The notes beneath the pieces were generated by a model. The model was not told the origin of the DNA. It made no database searches and saw nothing but the letters and a program-made list of their open reading frames with translations. Position numbers and translations under genes: made by a program. This document shows positions 53,170-61,636 of a stretch of DNA of 64,000 nt, one piece after another. Source of the stretch: Sedimenticola_A sp040506425 (lineage in GTDB: Bacteria > Pseudomonadota > Gammaproteobacteria > Chromatiales > Chromatiaceae); contig OZ245051.1 in the NCBI GenBank assembly GCA_965224515.1, positions 868,001 through 932,000 of the forward strand. Reading direction: 5' to 3'. Every line of letters starts with the position of its first letter. The stretch's first letter is position 1.

Positions 53170-53541
53170 CTAAATGTAGTGGGGCAGGAGAACCAGCACC
53201 CAGATCGCCATGGCAAGAACAATGGAGAGAAAGACCGCTGCAGAGCCGATATCCTTGGCGCGGCCGGAGAGTTCATGATGCTCCAAGCCCACTCTGTCCA
53301 CGAGGGTTTCAACTGCCGAGTTGAGCAGTTCCACCAAAGGCACGATGAGCAGGCTGCCGATCAGCAGCGCCCGTTCCACACCATTCTGACCCAGCCATAA
53401 GCCAAGGGGAAGCAGGGGTATCAGGGCATAGACCTCCTGCCTGAAGGCCTCTTCGTGTTTGAAGCAGGCCCCGAATCCCTTCACGGAGAAGCCGAAGGCG
53501 TTGATGATGCGTTTGAAGCCCTTGGCATTCTGGTTGGCCAT
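53170..53541 (-). CDS. dgkA: Diacylglycerol kinase (membrane, DgkA type)
   Basis: DgkA phosphorylates diacylglycerol, recycling it from lipid and osmoregulated glucan metabolism. The 123-residue protein has three membrane helices, the VEALIPLLP-like start VYALIPLLPLGLWLG, the signature ELLNSAVETLVDRVG, and GRAKDIGSAAVFLSI. Length equals the E. coli protein. A large palindrome lies just upstream. Confidence 0.96.
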   Translation of the reverse strand: MANQNAKGFKRIINAFGFSVKGFGACFKHEEAFRQEVYALIPLLPLGLWLGQNGVERALLIGSLLIVPLVELLNSAVETLVDRVGLEHHELSGRAKDIGSAAVFLSIVLAMAIWVLVLLPHYI

Positions 53542-53619
53542 TAATCAGTTCCGAAATGTTATCTCTTATTCAAGAACAATCATTTTATAGACAACCGGCA
53601 TAGCATACGAACCGGAAGC

Positions 53620-53683
53620 AGGAGCCCAGTCCTCTGGGCGATTCGATCAATCATATATTCATCGCCCAGAGGACTGGGCTCCT
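53620..53683. repeat. Nested palindrome between dgkA and gcvPB
   Basis: Two perfect 23-bp inverted arms (53620-53642 and 53661-53683) around an 18-base loop. Each arm is itself a hairpin (GCCCAG, loop TCCT, CTGGGC and its complement), so the RNA or DNA strand could fold as one long stem or two small ones. The outer bases AGGAGC resemble the repeat at 49511. Probably a dimer of an intergenic palindromic repeat; it also marks the end of the glycine cleavage operon. Confidence 0.88.
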
Positions 53684-53711
53684 ACAGGGACAGGTTTCAG
53701 CTAAAACCGTA

Positions 53712-55169
53712 TTACCCGTTCTCAGCCGGTGACCAGGCGAGATCCAGTTCCCGGGCCGCACGCACATCGTCGAGACGACGTACCGGCAGGGTGAAAGGCG
53801 CGCCTTTCACCATCTCGGGATCGCTCTCCGCCTCCTGCTGAATCTGCTTCATCGCTTCGATAAAACCATCCAGGGACTCTTTGTCTTCGGTCTCCGTGGG
53901 TTCGATAAGCAGGCACTCGGGGACCAGCAGGGGGAAATAGGTTGTCGGCGCATGGAAACCGTAATCGAGCAGCCGCTTGGCGAAGTCCATGGTGTTCACA
54001 CCCAGCTCCTTGGCCTGCTTGCGCAGGGTGATGATGAACTCATGGGTGGCACGACGATCAGGATAGGCTGCCTCGAAGCCGGCATCCTGAAGCTTCCGGT
54101 TCATGTAGTTAGCATTCAGCGTGGAGTACTCCGCAATCCGGGCCATGCCTTCACGACCGATCATGATCGCGTAGATATAGGCGCGCATCAGAATGCCCGC
54201 ATTACCGGCAAAGGCCGACAGACGGCCGATGGTATCCGGGCAATCCTCTTCGAGCAGCCAGTGATAGGCGTCCCCGTCCCTTGCCACCATGGGTACCGGC
54301 AGGTAGGGGACCAGGCGCTCGCTAACGCCCACCGGCCCGGCTCCGGGCCCCCCACCGCCGTGGGGGGTGGAGAAGGTCTTGTGCAGGTTCATGTGGATGA
54401 CATCGAACCCCATATCACCCGGGCGCACCTTACCGAGGATTGCATTGAGGTTGGCACCATCGTAGTAGAGCAGCCCGCCCGCCTCGTGCACCAGGGTCGC
54501 AATCGCCTCGATCTTGCGGTCGAACACACCCAGGGTTGAAGGGTTCGTCAGCATGATGCCGGCAGTCTGGGGGCCGACCACCTCTTTCAGGGCGGCCAGA
54601 TCGACATCGCCGTCAGCACCGGTGGGGATCTCGCGTACCTTGTAGCCACACATCACCGCCGAGGCAGGATTGGTTCCGTGGGCAGCGTCGGGCACCAGGA
54701 TTTCATTGCGGGCTTCGTCCCCACGGGCATCATGGTAGGCCTTGATCATGGCCACACCGGCAAACTCACCCTGGGCGCCCGCAGCCGGACTGAGGGAGAC
54801 CTCTTTCATGCCAGTCACCTCTTTCAGGATCTCCTGAAGATCGTACATGCAGGCGAGAAAACCCTGGCTGTGACTGTTCGGCGCCTCGGGGTGCCGGGAG
54901 AGAAACCCCGGCAACATGGCCAGCTCATTGGAACCCCTGGGGTTGTACTTCATGGTACAGGAGCCCAGGGGATAGAAATGGGTGTCGATGGAGAAGTTCT
55001 TCTGGGACAGCCGGGTATAGTGCCTGACCGCCTGCATCTCCGAGACTTCGGGTAGTGCAGCTGATTCCTTGCGCCGAAACTGCTCGGGGATATCAGAAAT
55101 ATCGGCCCGTGAAAGGGGCGCCTGTGCAGCGGCACGGCGGCCGGCTTTGGACTGTTCAAAAATCAGCAT
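53712..55169 (-). CDS. gcvPB: Glycine dehydrogenase (decarboxylating) subunit 2
   Basis: The C-terminal half of the P-protein, which decarboxylates glycine and passes the aminomethyl group to GcvH. The 485-residue protein has FYPLGSCTMKYNP, ISLSPAAGAQGEF-like VSLSPAAGAQGEFAG, LVPDAAHGTNPASA and the PLP lysine in DVIHMNLHKTFSTPHGGGGP. Split P-protein is normal in many bacteria. In this operon it is separated from gcvPA by tpx. Confidence 0.97.
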   Translation of the reverse strand: MLIFEQSKAGRRAAAQAPLSRADISDIPEQFRRKESAALPEVSEMQAVRHYTRLSQKNFSIDTHFYPLGSCTMKYNPRGSNELAMLPGFLSRHPEAPNSHSQGFLACMYDLQEILKEVTGMKEVSLSPAAGAQGEFAGVAMIKAYHDARGDEARNEILVPDAAHGTNPASAVMCGYKVREIPTGADGDVDLAALKEVVGPQTAGIMLTNPSTLGVFDRKIEAIATLVHEAGGLLYYDGANLNAILGKVRPGDMGFDVIHMNLHKTFSTPHGGGGPGAGPVGVSERLVPYLPVPMVARDGDAYHWLLEEDCPDTIGRLSAFAGNAGILMRAYIYAIMIGREGMARIAEYSTLNANYMNRKLQDAGFEAAYPDRRATHEFIITLRKQAKELGVNTMDFAKRLLDYGFHAPTTYFPLLVPECLLIEPTETEDKESLDGFIEAMKQIQQEAESDPEMVKGAPFTLPVRRLDDVRAARELDLAWSPAENG

Positions 55170-55251
55170 GCAACACCTGTGTTATTCAAATCTGTTCAAG
55201 TCACCGACCCTCTTCATGCCACCAGGGCATGAAGAGGGCAAGCGAGGGGGT

Positions 55252-55752
55252 TTAGCCCAGTGCAGCCAGCGCTGCGTCGTAATCGGGCTCTTCGACGATC
55301 TCGGAAACCAGCTGGGTATAGGTAACGTTGTTGTTCTCATCCACTACCACAACAGCACGACCACAGAGACCGGCCAGGGGACCGTCACTGATCAGAATGC
55401 CGTAGTCCTTGGCAAACTTGCGATCACGCATCATGGAGGCGGTAACAACATTCTCGATGCCTTCGGCACCGCAGAAGCGGCCCTGAGCGAAGGGCAGGTC
55501 AGCAGATACCACGATGGCTACCGCATCACCCTTCTCGGCCATGGCGGCGTTGAACTTCTGGGTGGAGGTGGCGCATACGGGGGTGTCCAGGCTGGGCACG
55601 ATGTTCAGCAGCTTCTTCTTGCCCGCAAACTTGTCCAGGGTGATGTCGGACAGGTCGCCGCCAACCAGGGTGAATTCCGGGGCAGCAGATCCTACTGCGG
55701 GCAGATCACCACTGGTGTTGCATGCGTTACCTTTGAGCGTAATAGCAGCCAT
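55252..55752 (-). CDS. tpx: Thiol peroxidase
   Basis: Tpx reduces hydrogen peroxide and lipid hydroperoxides with thioredoxin. The 166-residue protein has the peroxidatic cysteine in NIVPSLDTPVCATSTQKFN and the resolving cysteine in AQGRFCGAEGI, the atypical 2-Cys layout. ATG at 55752 is chosen because AGGAGA lies eight bases upstream. It is inserted between gcvPA and gcvPB on the same strand, 53 bases after the former and 82 before the latter, and so is probably expressed with the glycine cleavage genes. Confidence 0.96.
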   Translation of the reverse strand: MAAITLKGNACNTSGDLPAVGSAAPEFTLVGGDLSDITLDKFAGKKKLLNIVPSLDTPVCATSTQKFNAAMAEKGDAVAIVVSADLPFAQGRFCGAEGIENVVTASMMRDRKFAKDYGILISDGPLAGLCGRAVVVVDENNNVTYTQLVSEIVEEPDYDAALAALG

Positions 55753-55805
55753 TGCTTGTTCTCCTGATAAATAGAAAAACCCGGGGCATTGCCACCGGGG
55801 GAAGT

Positions 55806-57218
55806 TTATAGTTCGGCCAGGGGCTGTTTGGGGACCAGCTTGCACTTCACCCCACCCTGAAGACCGATGATACGTTCGAGCTTCTGGACAAAATTATCGA
55901 TCTCGTCATCGGTACGCTTTTCCGTTGCGCATACGACGATGGCATCACCCAGTTCAGGATAATCCCTGCTCAGATCAAATCCACCCAGCACATTATGAGC
56001 CGCCAACGAACGCATCACGTCTTTAACAGGCGCCGGCAATCTCACAACAACCTCATGGAAATAGGGGCTGGAGAAGAGCAATTCAACCCCTTGAATCGCC
56101 GATAATTTTTCCACAAGCTTTGAAGTGTTTTTATGACTGGCCGCGGCAACCCTCTCAAGGCCTTCGCCACCCATAATAGCCATGTGTATGGTCGCTGCAG
56201 TCACCATCAACCCCTGGTTGGTGCAGATATTCGAAGTCGCCTTTGAGCGACGGATGTGCTGCTCCCTGGCCTGCAGGGTCAGTGCGAACCCCTCCTTGCC
56301 GTCGAGGTCCACGGTACGGCCGATGATGCGACCGGGCATCTGCCTGACCAGGGCCTGTTTACAGCAGAGAAAACCGAAATATGGTCCGCCGGAAGAGAGA
56401 GGCGCACCCAGGGGCTGACCCTCGCCACAGCAGATGTCAGCACCTTCAGTGCCCCATTGACCCGCGGGCTGAAGTACCGCCTGGGCGATGGGGTTCACCA
56501 CCGCGACGGAGAGCGCCTTGTTCTCCCTGGCCCAGTCGGCAAGGGCGTCTACATCTTCCAGGGCGCCGAAGAAATTGGGCTGGGCAATCACCAGGGCCGT
56601 TATGTCTTCACCCGCATGCTTCTGCAGGGCGTCCATGTCGGTGGTTCCGCTCTTTTCATCAAACGGCAGCTCAACCAGTTCTATACCCTGGTTTTTGACG
56701 ATGTTCCTGACCACCCTGCGGTAAGAGGGGTGCAGGGCACGAGGCATCAGCACGCGCTTGGACTTCGACTTGCGGTTGGCTCGCACCGCCATCAATACCG
56801 CCTCGGCAAGAGCCGACGCGCCATCGTAGAGCGAGGCGTTTGAGACATCCATGCCGGTCAATGCCGTCATCATGGACTGGAACTCATACAGCAGTTGCAG
56901 GGTGCCCTGGCTGGCCTCGGCCTGGTACGGTGTGTAGGCGCTGTAAAACTCGCCACGGGTCGCAATCTGCCATACGGCGGCAGGCACATGGTGGTCGTAT
57001 GCACCTGCACCGATAAAGCAGACCGGCCGGCTGTCTTCCTGGGCCCTGGCGTTCAACAACTGCCCCGCCTCCATCTCCGACAGGGCGGCAGGAATTGAAT
57101 CCAAATCCCCGCACTTCAGGCTGGCAGGTATTTCATCGAAAAGGTCCTGGATACCGGACACGCCGATGGCGGCCAGCATCTCGCTGACCTCTTCTTCTGT
57201 ATGAGGGATAAAAGGCAT
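55806..57218 (-). CDS. gcvPA: Glycine dehydrogenase (decarboxylating) subunit 1
   Basis: The N-terminal half of the P-protein, 470 residues. Motifs include the start MPFIPHTEEEVSEMLAAIG, FIGAGAYDHHVPAAV, YTPYQAEASQGTLQLLYEFQ, and DICCGEGQPLGAPLSSGGP, YFGFLCCKQALVRQMPGRI. It works only with GcvPB. It follows gcvH by 28 bases in the riboswitch-controlled operon. Confidence 0.97.
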   Translation of the reverse strand: MPFIPHTEEEVSEMLAAIGVSGIQDLFDEIPASLKCGDLDSIPAALSEMEAGQLLNARAQEDSRPVCFIGAGAYDHHVPAAVWQIATRGEFYSAYTPYQAEASQGTLQLLYEFQSMMTALTGMDVSNASLYDGASALAEAVLMAVRANRKSKSKRVLMPRALHPSYRRVVRNIVKNQGIELVELPFDEKSGTTDMDALQKHAGEDITALVIAQPNFFGALEDVDALADWARENKALSVAVVNPIAQAVLQPAGQWGTEGADICCGEGQPLGAPLSSGGPYFGFLCCKQALVRQMPGRIIGRTVDLDGKEGFALTLQAREQHIRRSKATSNICTNQGLMVTAATIHMAIMGGEGLERVAAASHKNTSKLVEKLSAIQGVELLFSSPYFHEVVVRLPAPVKDVMRSLAAHNVLGGFDLSRDYPELGDAIVVCATEKRTDDEIDNFVQKLERIIGLQGGVKCKLVPKQPLAEL

Positions 57219-57246
57219 AACGTAATTTCTCTAAAAGAGCGTCCGA

Positions 57247-57642
57247 TCAGTGATCCTCGGACGCCATCACTTCGGCGTAGGCATCGGCATCGAGCAGGTC
57301 ATTGAGCTCGGCCACATCGTTCAGTTTCACCCTGAAAATCCAACCATTGCCGAAGGCATCGTCGTTGACCGTCTCGGGTGCATCGGAGAGCTCTTCATTG
57401 GCAGCGACCACTTCACCGGTAACCGGACTGTAGATATCGGAGGCGGCTTTCACGGACTCAACCACCGCACACTCGGTGCCCGCTTCGACCGACACACCCT
57501 CCTCGGGCAGTTCCACGAACACCAGGTCGCCAAGCAGCTCCTGTGCATGCTCGGTGATTCCGACGGTTACCGTGCCATCACCTTCATCCCGTACCCATTC
57601 GTGGCTCTTGGTGTATTTCAACTCGCTTGGCGCATTACTCAT
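57247..57642 (-). CDS. gcvH: Glycine cleavage system H protein
   Basis: GcvH carries the aminomethyl group on a lipoyl-lysine between the P, T and L proteins. The 131-residue protein has KYTKSHEWVRDEG, VGITEHAQELLGDLVFVELP and the lipoyl site VVESVKAASDIYSPVTGEV. The start at 57642 follows a good ribosome-binding site (AGGGGAAAG) and gives the standard length; longer frames into gcvT are not used. Confidence 0.97.
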   Translation of the reverse strand: MSNAPSELKYTKSHEWVRDEGDGTVTVGITEHAQELLGDLVFVELPEEGVSVEAGTECAVVESVKAASDIYSPVTGEVVAANEELSDAPETVNDDAFGNGWIFRVKLNDVAELNDLLDADAYAEVMASEDH

Positions 57643-57742
57643 GACTCTTTCCCCTGAAAACTGAATATGTTGATTGTTCACGAAAACAGGCTGTTCAAGG
57701 CCGCCTGTTCTGTTTATCCATGCTGCAGATCCGCAACCGGCC

Positions 57743-58834
57743 TCAGACCTCGATACAGGCCTTGCCGTTGCGCACAAAGGGCGGCTTGACCACCTTGGCC
57801 GGAATCCGCTTGCCCCTGATTTCAACGTCACAGGCATCGGTGACTGCCGCGCTTACCCTGGCCAGTGCTATCGACCTCTCCAGTGTAGGCGAAAAGCCGC
57901 CGGATGTGATCTCACCCACCTCCTGCTCACCCATGAAAATCTTCTGGTGATTGCGCAGCACGCCACGCCCGGTCAAAACCAGGCCGACGAATTTTTTATT
58001 CTCTGCCGCTCCGCGCCTGGCATCAAGTACCTGCCGGCCATTGAAGCCGCGCTCTGCCGGCTCCCAGGCGATGGTCCAGGTGAGCCCGGCCTCCAGGGGC
58101 AGGGTCTCTTCATCCATATCGGTGCCGTAGAGATTCATGCCTGCCTCCAGGCGCAAGGTATCCCGGGCACCCAGGCCACAGGGCGCCACACCGGCATCTG
58201 CCAGCCCCTGCCAGAACGCGGTCGCCTCTTCTACGGGAAGCATCACCTCGAAGCCGTCCTCACCGGTATAACCGGTGCGCGCCACGAACCAGGCGCCATC
58301 GGTTGCGGCATGAAAAATACCGAGCTCTCCCGCCCCCTCCCGAACAGAGTCAGGCAGAAGCGGCAGGGCCTTTTCACGGGCATTGGGCCCCTGAACGGCC
58401 ACCATGGCCAGGTCACTGCGGGCATTGATATTCACATCATATGAAGCAGCCTGGGCATTGATCCAGGCCAGGTCCTTTTCAGCAGTGGCGGCATTGACCA
58501 CCATGCGGAACCACTCGTTGCTCATGTGATAGACGATCAGGTCGTCGATCACACCGCCCTGCTCATTGAGCATGCAGCTGTAGAGGGCCTTGCCAACCAC
58601 CTTCAGGCGGGAGACGTCGTTGGCCAGCAGTTGCTGCAGAAAAGCCGTCACATCCGCACCTTTGAAGTCCACCACCTGCATGTGGCTGACATCGAACATG
58701 CCTGCATCTTTCCTCACCGCGTGGTGCTCTTCGAGCTGGGAGCCGTAATGCAGGGGCATGGCCCAGCCGCCAAAAGGCACAATACGGGCACCCATGCTCT
58801 CGTGGGCGTCAAACAGAACGGTCTTTTTATCCAT
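57743..58834 (-). CDS. gcvT: Glycine cleavage system aminomethyltransferase (T protein)
   Basis: GcvT transfers the methylene group to tetrahydrofolate and frees ammonia from the H-protein arm. The 363-residue protein shows FDAHESMGARIVPFGGWAMP, FDVSHMQVVDFKG, ARTGYTGEDGFEVMLP and LGARDTLRLEAGMNLYG. AAGGA precedes the ATG. First gene of the operon, about 35 bases after the terminator of its riboswitch. Confidence 0.97.
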   Translation of the reverse strand: MDKKTVLFDAHESMGARIVPFGGWAMPLHYGSQLEEHHAVRKDAGMFDVSHMQVVDFKGADVTAFLQQLLANDVSRLKVVGKALYSCMLNEQGGVIDDLIVYHMSNEWFRMVVNAATAEKDLAWINAQAASYDVNINARSDLAMVAVQGPNAREKALPLLPDSVREGAGELGIFHAATDGAWFVARTGYTGEDGFEVMLPVEEATAFWQGLADAGVAPCGLGARDTLRLEAGMNLYGTDMDEETLPLEAGLTWTIAWEPAERGFNGRQVLDARRGAAENKKFVGLVLTGRGVLRNHQKIFMGEQEVGEITSGGFSPTLERSIALARVSAAVTDACDVEIRGKRIPAKVVKPPFVRNGKACIEV

Positions 58835-58869
58835 GACAGATTCCTTACCAACTCACAGAGATTAAACGC

Positions 58870-58906
58870 AAAAGGGCGGCGCGGGACCTTAGGTCCCACG
58901 CCGCCC
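58870..58906 (-). terminator. Expression-platform terminator of the glycine riboswitch
   Basis: On the minus strand a 15-bp stem (GGGCGGCGTGGGACC with its complement, one G-U pair, loop TAA) is followed by TTTT. It begins at the end of the second glycine aptamer and stops 36 bases before the gcvT start, the classic place for riboswitch-controlled termination. Confidence 0.85.
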
Positions 58907-59092
58907 CTCTGTCCAAAACCTGAGAGTTTAAAGCCGGTTGTGCTGTCGGCTCTGCCCCGTCGGTGGGCCATCACGGCCTCTCTCCAGAGTCAACCTGAGG
59001 CCAATACTGCCTCTGCCCTGTGGTCCTTTTGCCTGAGCGATTCCGGACGGTTTGCGCCTTCGGCTCCGGCACATTCAGCGCCGGCATCTCCC
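58905..59092 (-). ncRNA. Tandem glycine riboswitch
   Basis: Two glycine aptamers in series lie upstream of gcvT. Aptamer I (about 59009-59092) starts GGGAGA and holds GAAGGCGCAAACC and GCTCAGGCAAAAGGACCACA then GGGCAGAGGC. Aptamer II (about 58905-58990) holds CTCTGGAGAGAGG, CGACGGGGCAGAGCCG and AACTCTCAGGTTTTGGACAG then AGGGG. These are the invariant blocks of the family. Binding of glycine should prevent termination and turn on glycine cleavage; the direction follows known examples and the visible terminator. The glycine aptamer consensus is recalled, not searched. Confidence 0.94.
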
Positions 59093-59116
59093 ACAAGGTA
59101 TTGGGTTGAAGTGGGG

Positions 59117-59145
59117 AATATACCCCTAGGAGCGGCTATTGCCAA
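59117..59145 (-). promoter_or_regulatory. Promoter of the glycine cleavage operon
   Basis: TTGGCA (59140-59145) and TATATT (59117-59122) are spaced 17 bp on the minus strand, each five of six consensus bases. The transcript would start near 59110, just ahead of the first aptamer. The -35 sits eight bases after the end of the ubiI-like gene. Confidence 0.8.
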
Positions 59146-59151
59146 GGGCGA

Positions 59152-60384
59152 TCAGCTCCAGCGGCGCCTGGCCAGGGAAGGCAGTTCCCCGATCAGTCCC
59201 AGGGCACGGCGGATAATGACATGCTTCACCGGCCCCCCGGCGTTGGCCAGGGAGAGCCCCATGTTGCGAATCAGGGTCAGTGACGGATTTCGGTTGCTGA
59301 ACAACCGTTTGAACATATCCATGGCACCCAGCATGGCGATATTGGCCCCTTTCCTGGCCCGCTCATAGCGCCGCAAAGTACCCATACCACCCAGCTCACG
59401 GCCGGCTTTTCTGGCATCAAGAAGCACGTCCAGCAGCACCGCCATATCCAGAAAGCCCAGATTCACGCCCTGACCCGCCAGGGGATGAATGCCGTGGGCC
59501 GCATCTCCAACCAGGGCCAGCCCCGGTTGAACATAGTGATCGGCATTGCGCAGACGCAACGGGAAGACGCCCCGGGGCCCTACACGGAGCACAGAACCCA
59601 GCATCTGCTCCGAAGCCTCTGTCAGTTCGCCGCAGAAAGCCTCATCATCAAGCGCCATGAGCCGCTCGGCCTCGGAAGGCGAGGTTGACCAGACGATGGA
59701 ACAACGACCGTCGTCTATCGGCAGAAAGGCCAGGGGCCCCGTTGGCATGAAACGCTGACGGGCCACCTCGCCTGAGGACGCTTCAGTCCAGATGGTTGCG
59801 ACAATGGCATGCTGATCATAGGCCCAACCGCTTGAGGCTATTCCGGCCATCTCACGCACCGGTGATGTCGCCCCTTCAGCCGCGACGATAAGGTCAGCCT
59901 CCACCACCAGGCCACTGTTCAGTACCGCCCTGGAGAGGCTCTCCTGCCGTTCAATCCTCTCAATGGAATCGGGACATATCCTCTGCGCTGTCTCCAGGCT
60001 TGCGAGACGCTCCCACAACGCCAGTTGTGTCACCCGGTTCTCCACGATATGTCCCAGGTCGGGCTCACCGATCTCTGCCGCGTCAAAACTTATGCTGCCA
60101 CGGCCTCCGGCATCCCACACCCGCATACCGCGGTAGGGACTGATACGCATCTGGCTCATCCGCTCCCAGGCACAGAGGTTCTGCAGCATCTGCTGGGAGG
60201 CACGGGTCAGGGCCGAGACACGCAGGTCCACCTCTTCATCAGGCCAATCCTGCCTGGGCTCCCGCAGTTCGACGACAGCCACCTTGAAGCCCTCCTGGGC
60301 AAGCGCGCAACCCAGGGCACTGCCGACCATGCCGCCACCGGCGATCAACACATCACAGCGCAGTCTGTTTTCTGTATCAATCAA
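59152..60384 (-). CDS. ubiI: UbiI-like ubiquinone-pathway FAD monooxygenase
   Basis: A flavoprotein hydroxylase of the UbiH/UbiF/UbiI/VisC group in ubiquinone synthesis. The 410-residue protein has the FAD motifs CDVLIAGGGMVGSALGCALA, VSALTRASQQMLQNL and LVGDAAHGIHPLAGQGVNLGFLD, here split as ALVGDAAHGIHPLAG and QGVNLGFLDMAVLL. Assignment to UbiI (C5 hydroxylase) rather than UbiF is from position beside ubiH and is uncertain. It overlaps ubiH by eight bases. Confidence 0.85.
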   Translation of the reverse strand: MIDTENRLRCDVLIAGGGMVGSALGCALAQEGFKVAVVELREPRQDWPDEEVDLRVSALTRASQQMLQNLCAWERMSQMRISPYRGMRVWDAGGRGSISFDAAEIGEPDLGHIVENRVTQLALWERLASLETAQRICPDSIERIERQESLSRAVLNSGLVVEADLIVAAEGATSPVREMAGIASSGWAYDQHAIVATIWTEASSGEVARQRFMPTGPLAFLPIDDGRCSIVWSTSPSEAERLMALDDEAFCGELTEASEQMLGSVLRVGPRGVFPLRLRNADHYVQPGLALVGDAAHGIHPLAGQGVNLGFLDMAVLLDVLLDARKAGRELGGMGTLRRYERARKGANIAMLGAMDMFKRLFSNRNPSLTLIRNMGLSLANAGGPVKHVIIRRALGLIGELPSLARRRWS

Positions 60385-61600
60385 GAGGGAGTCCCCTTGA
60401 GAGTCGCGGCAGGTGGCCGTTCAAGCCCATGAACTGGCGTGTCACCATCTGTTTGACCGAAGGGACAAGATCCAGTGCCAGCATACCCATGTTACGTGCC
60501 ACACGAACCGGCAGCAAGGGGTTGGTGAAGAGCCGCACAAGGCCGTCTGTCATCAGGACCACCGCCTGCTGGTCGCGCCTGCGCCAGGCTGCATATCGCT
60601 CAAGCACCTGCATATCGCCGATATCACTGCCTGCTTTTGCCGCCTCGGCCAGGAGGTCTGCAAGCACTGCCACATCGCGGATACCGAGATTGAAGCCCTG
60701 GCCTGTGATCGGGTGTACGGCATGGGCCGCATTGCCGATCAACGCCACCCTAGGCCTTACGTGCTCTTTGGCCTGAAGCAGTTTCAATGGGTAGCAGGAT
60801 CGTTCCCCCGCTTTTTCAAAAATACCCAGGCGGTTTCCGAAACGCTGCTGCACCTGGCTGAGAAACTGGGTGTCATCCATGGCCATCGCCTGGTCCACAT
60901 CTTCGTCCGCCAGTGTCCAGACCATGCCGTAGCGTCCCTCTGTCAGGGGCAGCATGGCCATTGGACCTGCATCGGTAAATCGCTCGTAGGCGACGCCCGA
61001 AGGTTCAGCACTCGGGGTAAGGTTGCTGATCAGGGCGGTCTGTCCATAACCCCACTCCCTGACCTCGATACCCAGGGTCTCGCGAATCACGGAGCGGGTG
61101 CCATCTGCTGCAACCAGCAGGCGCGCCGTCAGGGCATGCTTCTCACCCGCGATACTCAATTGCACCCGCGCAATATCATCAGCGATTTCAAATGAATCCA
61201 TCTGGGCAGGACAGAAAAGGGTAATACCAGGCAGATCTTCCAGCCCCTGAAGCAGTACGTTGCCAAGGGCATGACCCGTGGCCACGTAGCCCAGTGCGTC
61301 CACGCCATGATCCTTGTGATCCAGGCGGGTAAAACCAAAATGGCCTTTGTCGGAGACGTGAATATGCCGAATCGGCTCCACATTGGATTGCAAGGAGTCC
61401 CAGACACCGACCCCCTGCAGAATCTGGCGGGTTCCGTAAGCCAGGGCAATGGCGCGATCGTCGTAGCTGGGTTGCTGCTGTGAATCCAGGGACCAGGCTT
61501 CCACCACCGCAATCTCCAGCCCGCTGCCACTGAGGGCGCGTGCCAGGCTGGCACCCACCATGCCGCCGCCTACGATGATCAGATCAAACTCACTCTTCAT
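60377..61600 (-). CDS. ubiH: 2-octaprenyl-6-methoxyphenyl hydroxylase
   Basis: UbiH hydroxylates the C1 position of the ubiquinone ring with FAD and oxygen. The 407-residue protein has FDLIIVGGGMVGASLARALS, DDRAIALAYGTRQILQ and ALIGNAAHAVHPITGQGFNLG, then RDVAVLADLL. The order pepP-ubiH-ubiI on one strand is the E. coli arrangement (ygfB-pepP-ubiH-ubiI). It overlaps the following ubiI-like gene, so both are cotranscribed. Confidence 0.92.
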   Translation of the reverse strand: MKSEFDLIIVGGGMVGASLARALSGSGLEIAVVEAWSLDSQQQPSYDDRAIALAYGTRQILQGVGVWDSLQSNVEPIRHIHVSDKGHFGFTRLDHKDHGVDALGYVATGHALGNVLLQGLEDLPGITLFCPAQMDSFEIADDIARVQLSIAGEKHALTARLLVAADGTRSVIRETLGIEVREWGYGQTALISNLTPSAEPSGVAYERFTDAGPMAMLPLTEGRYGMVWTLADEDVDQAMAMDDTQFLSQVQQRFGNRLGIFEKAGERSCYPLKLLQAKEHVRPRVALIGNAAHAVHPITGQGFNLGIRDVAVLADLLAEAAKAGSDIGDMQVLERYAAWRRRDQQAVVLMTDGLVRLFTNPLLPVRVARNMGMLALDLVPSVKQMVTRQFMGLNGHLPRLSRGLPLD

Positions 61601-61636
61601 ATCTGCCTCAACAGCTCATTGCGGTTGCGGCGGCCA

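Noticed and set aside
53712..57218. Two glycine dehydrogenase genes as a broken single P-protein
   Set aside because: Both halves are full-length members of the known split gcvPA/gcvPB form.
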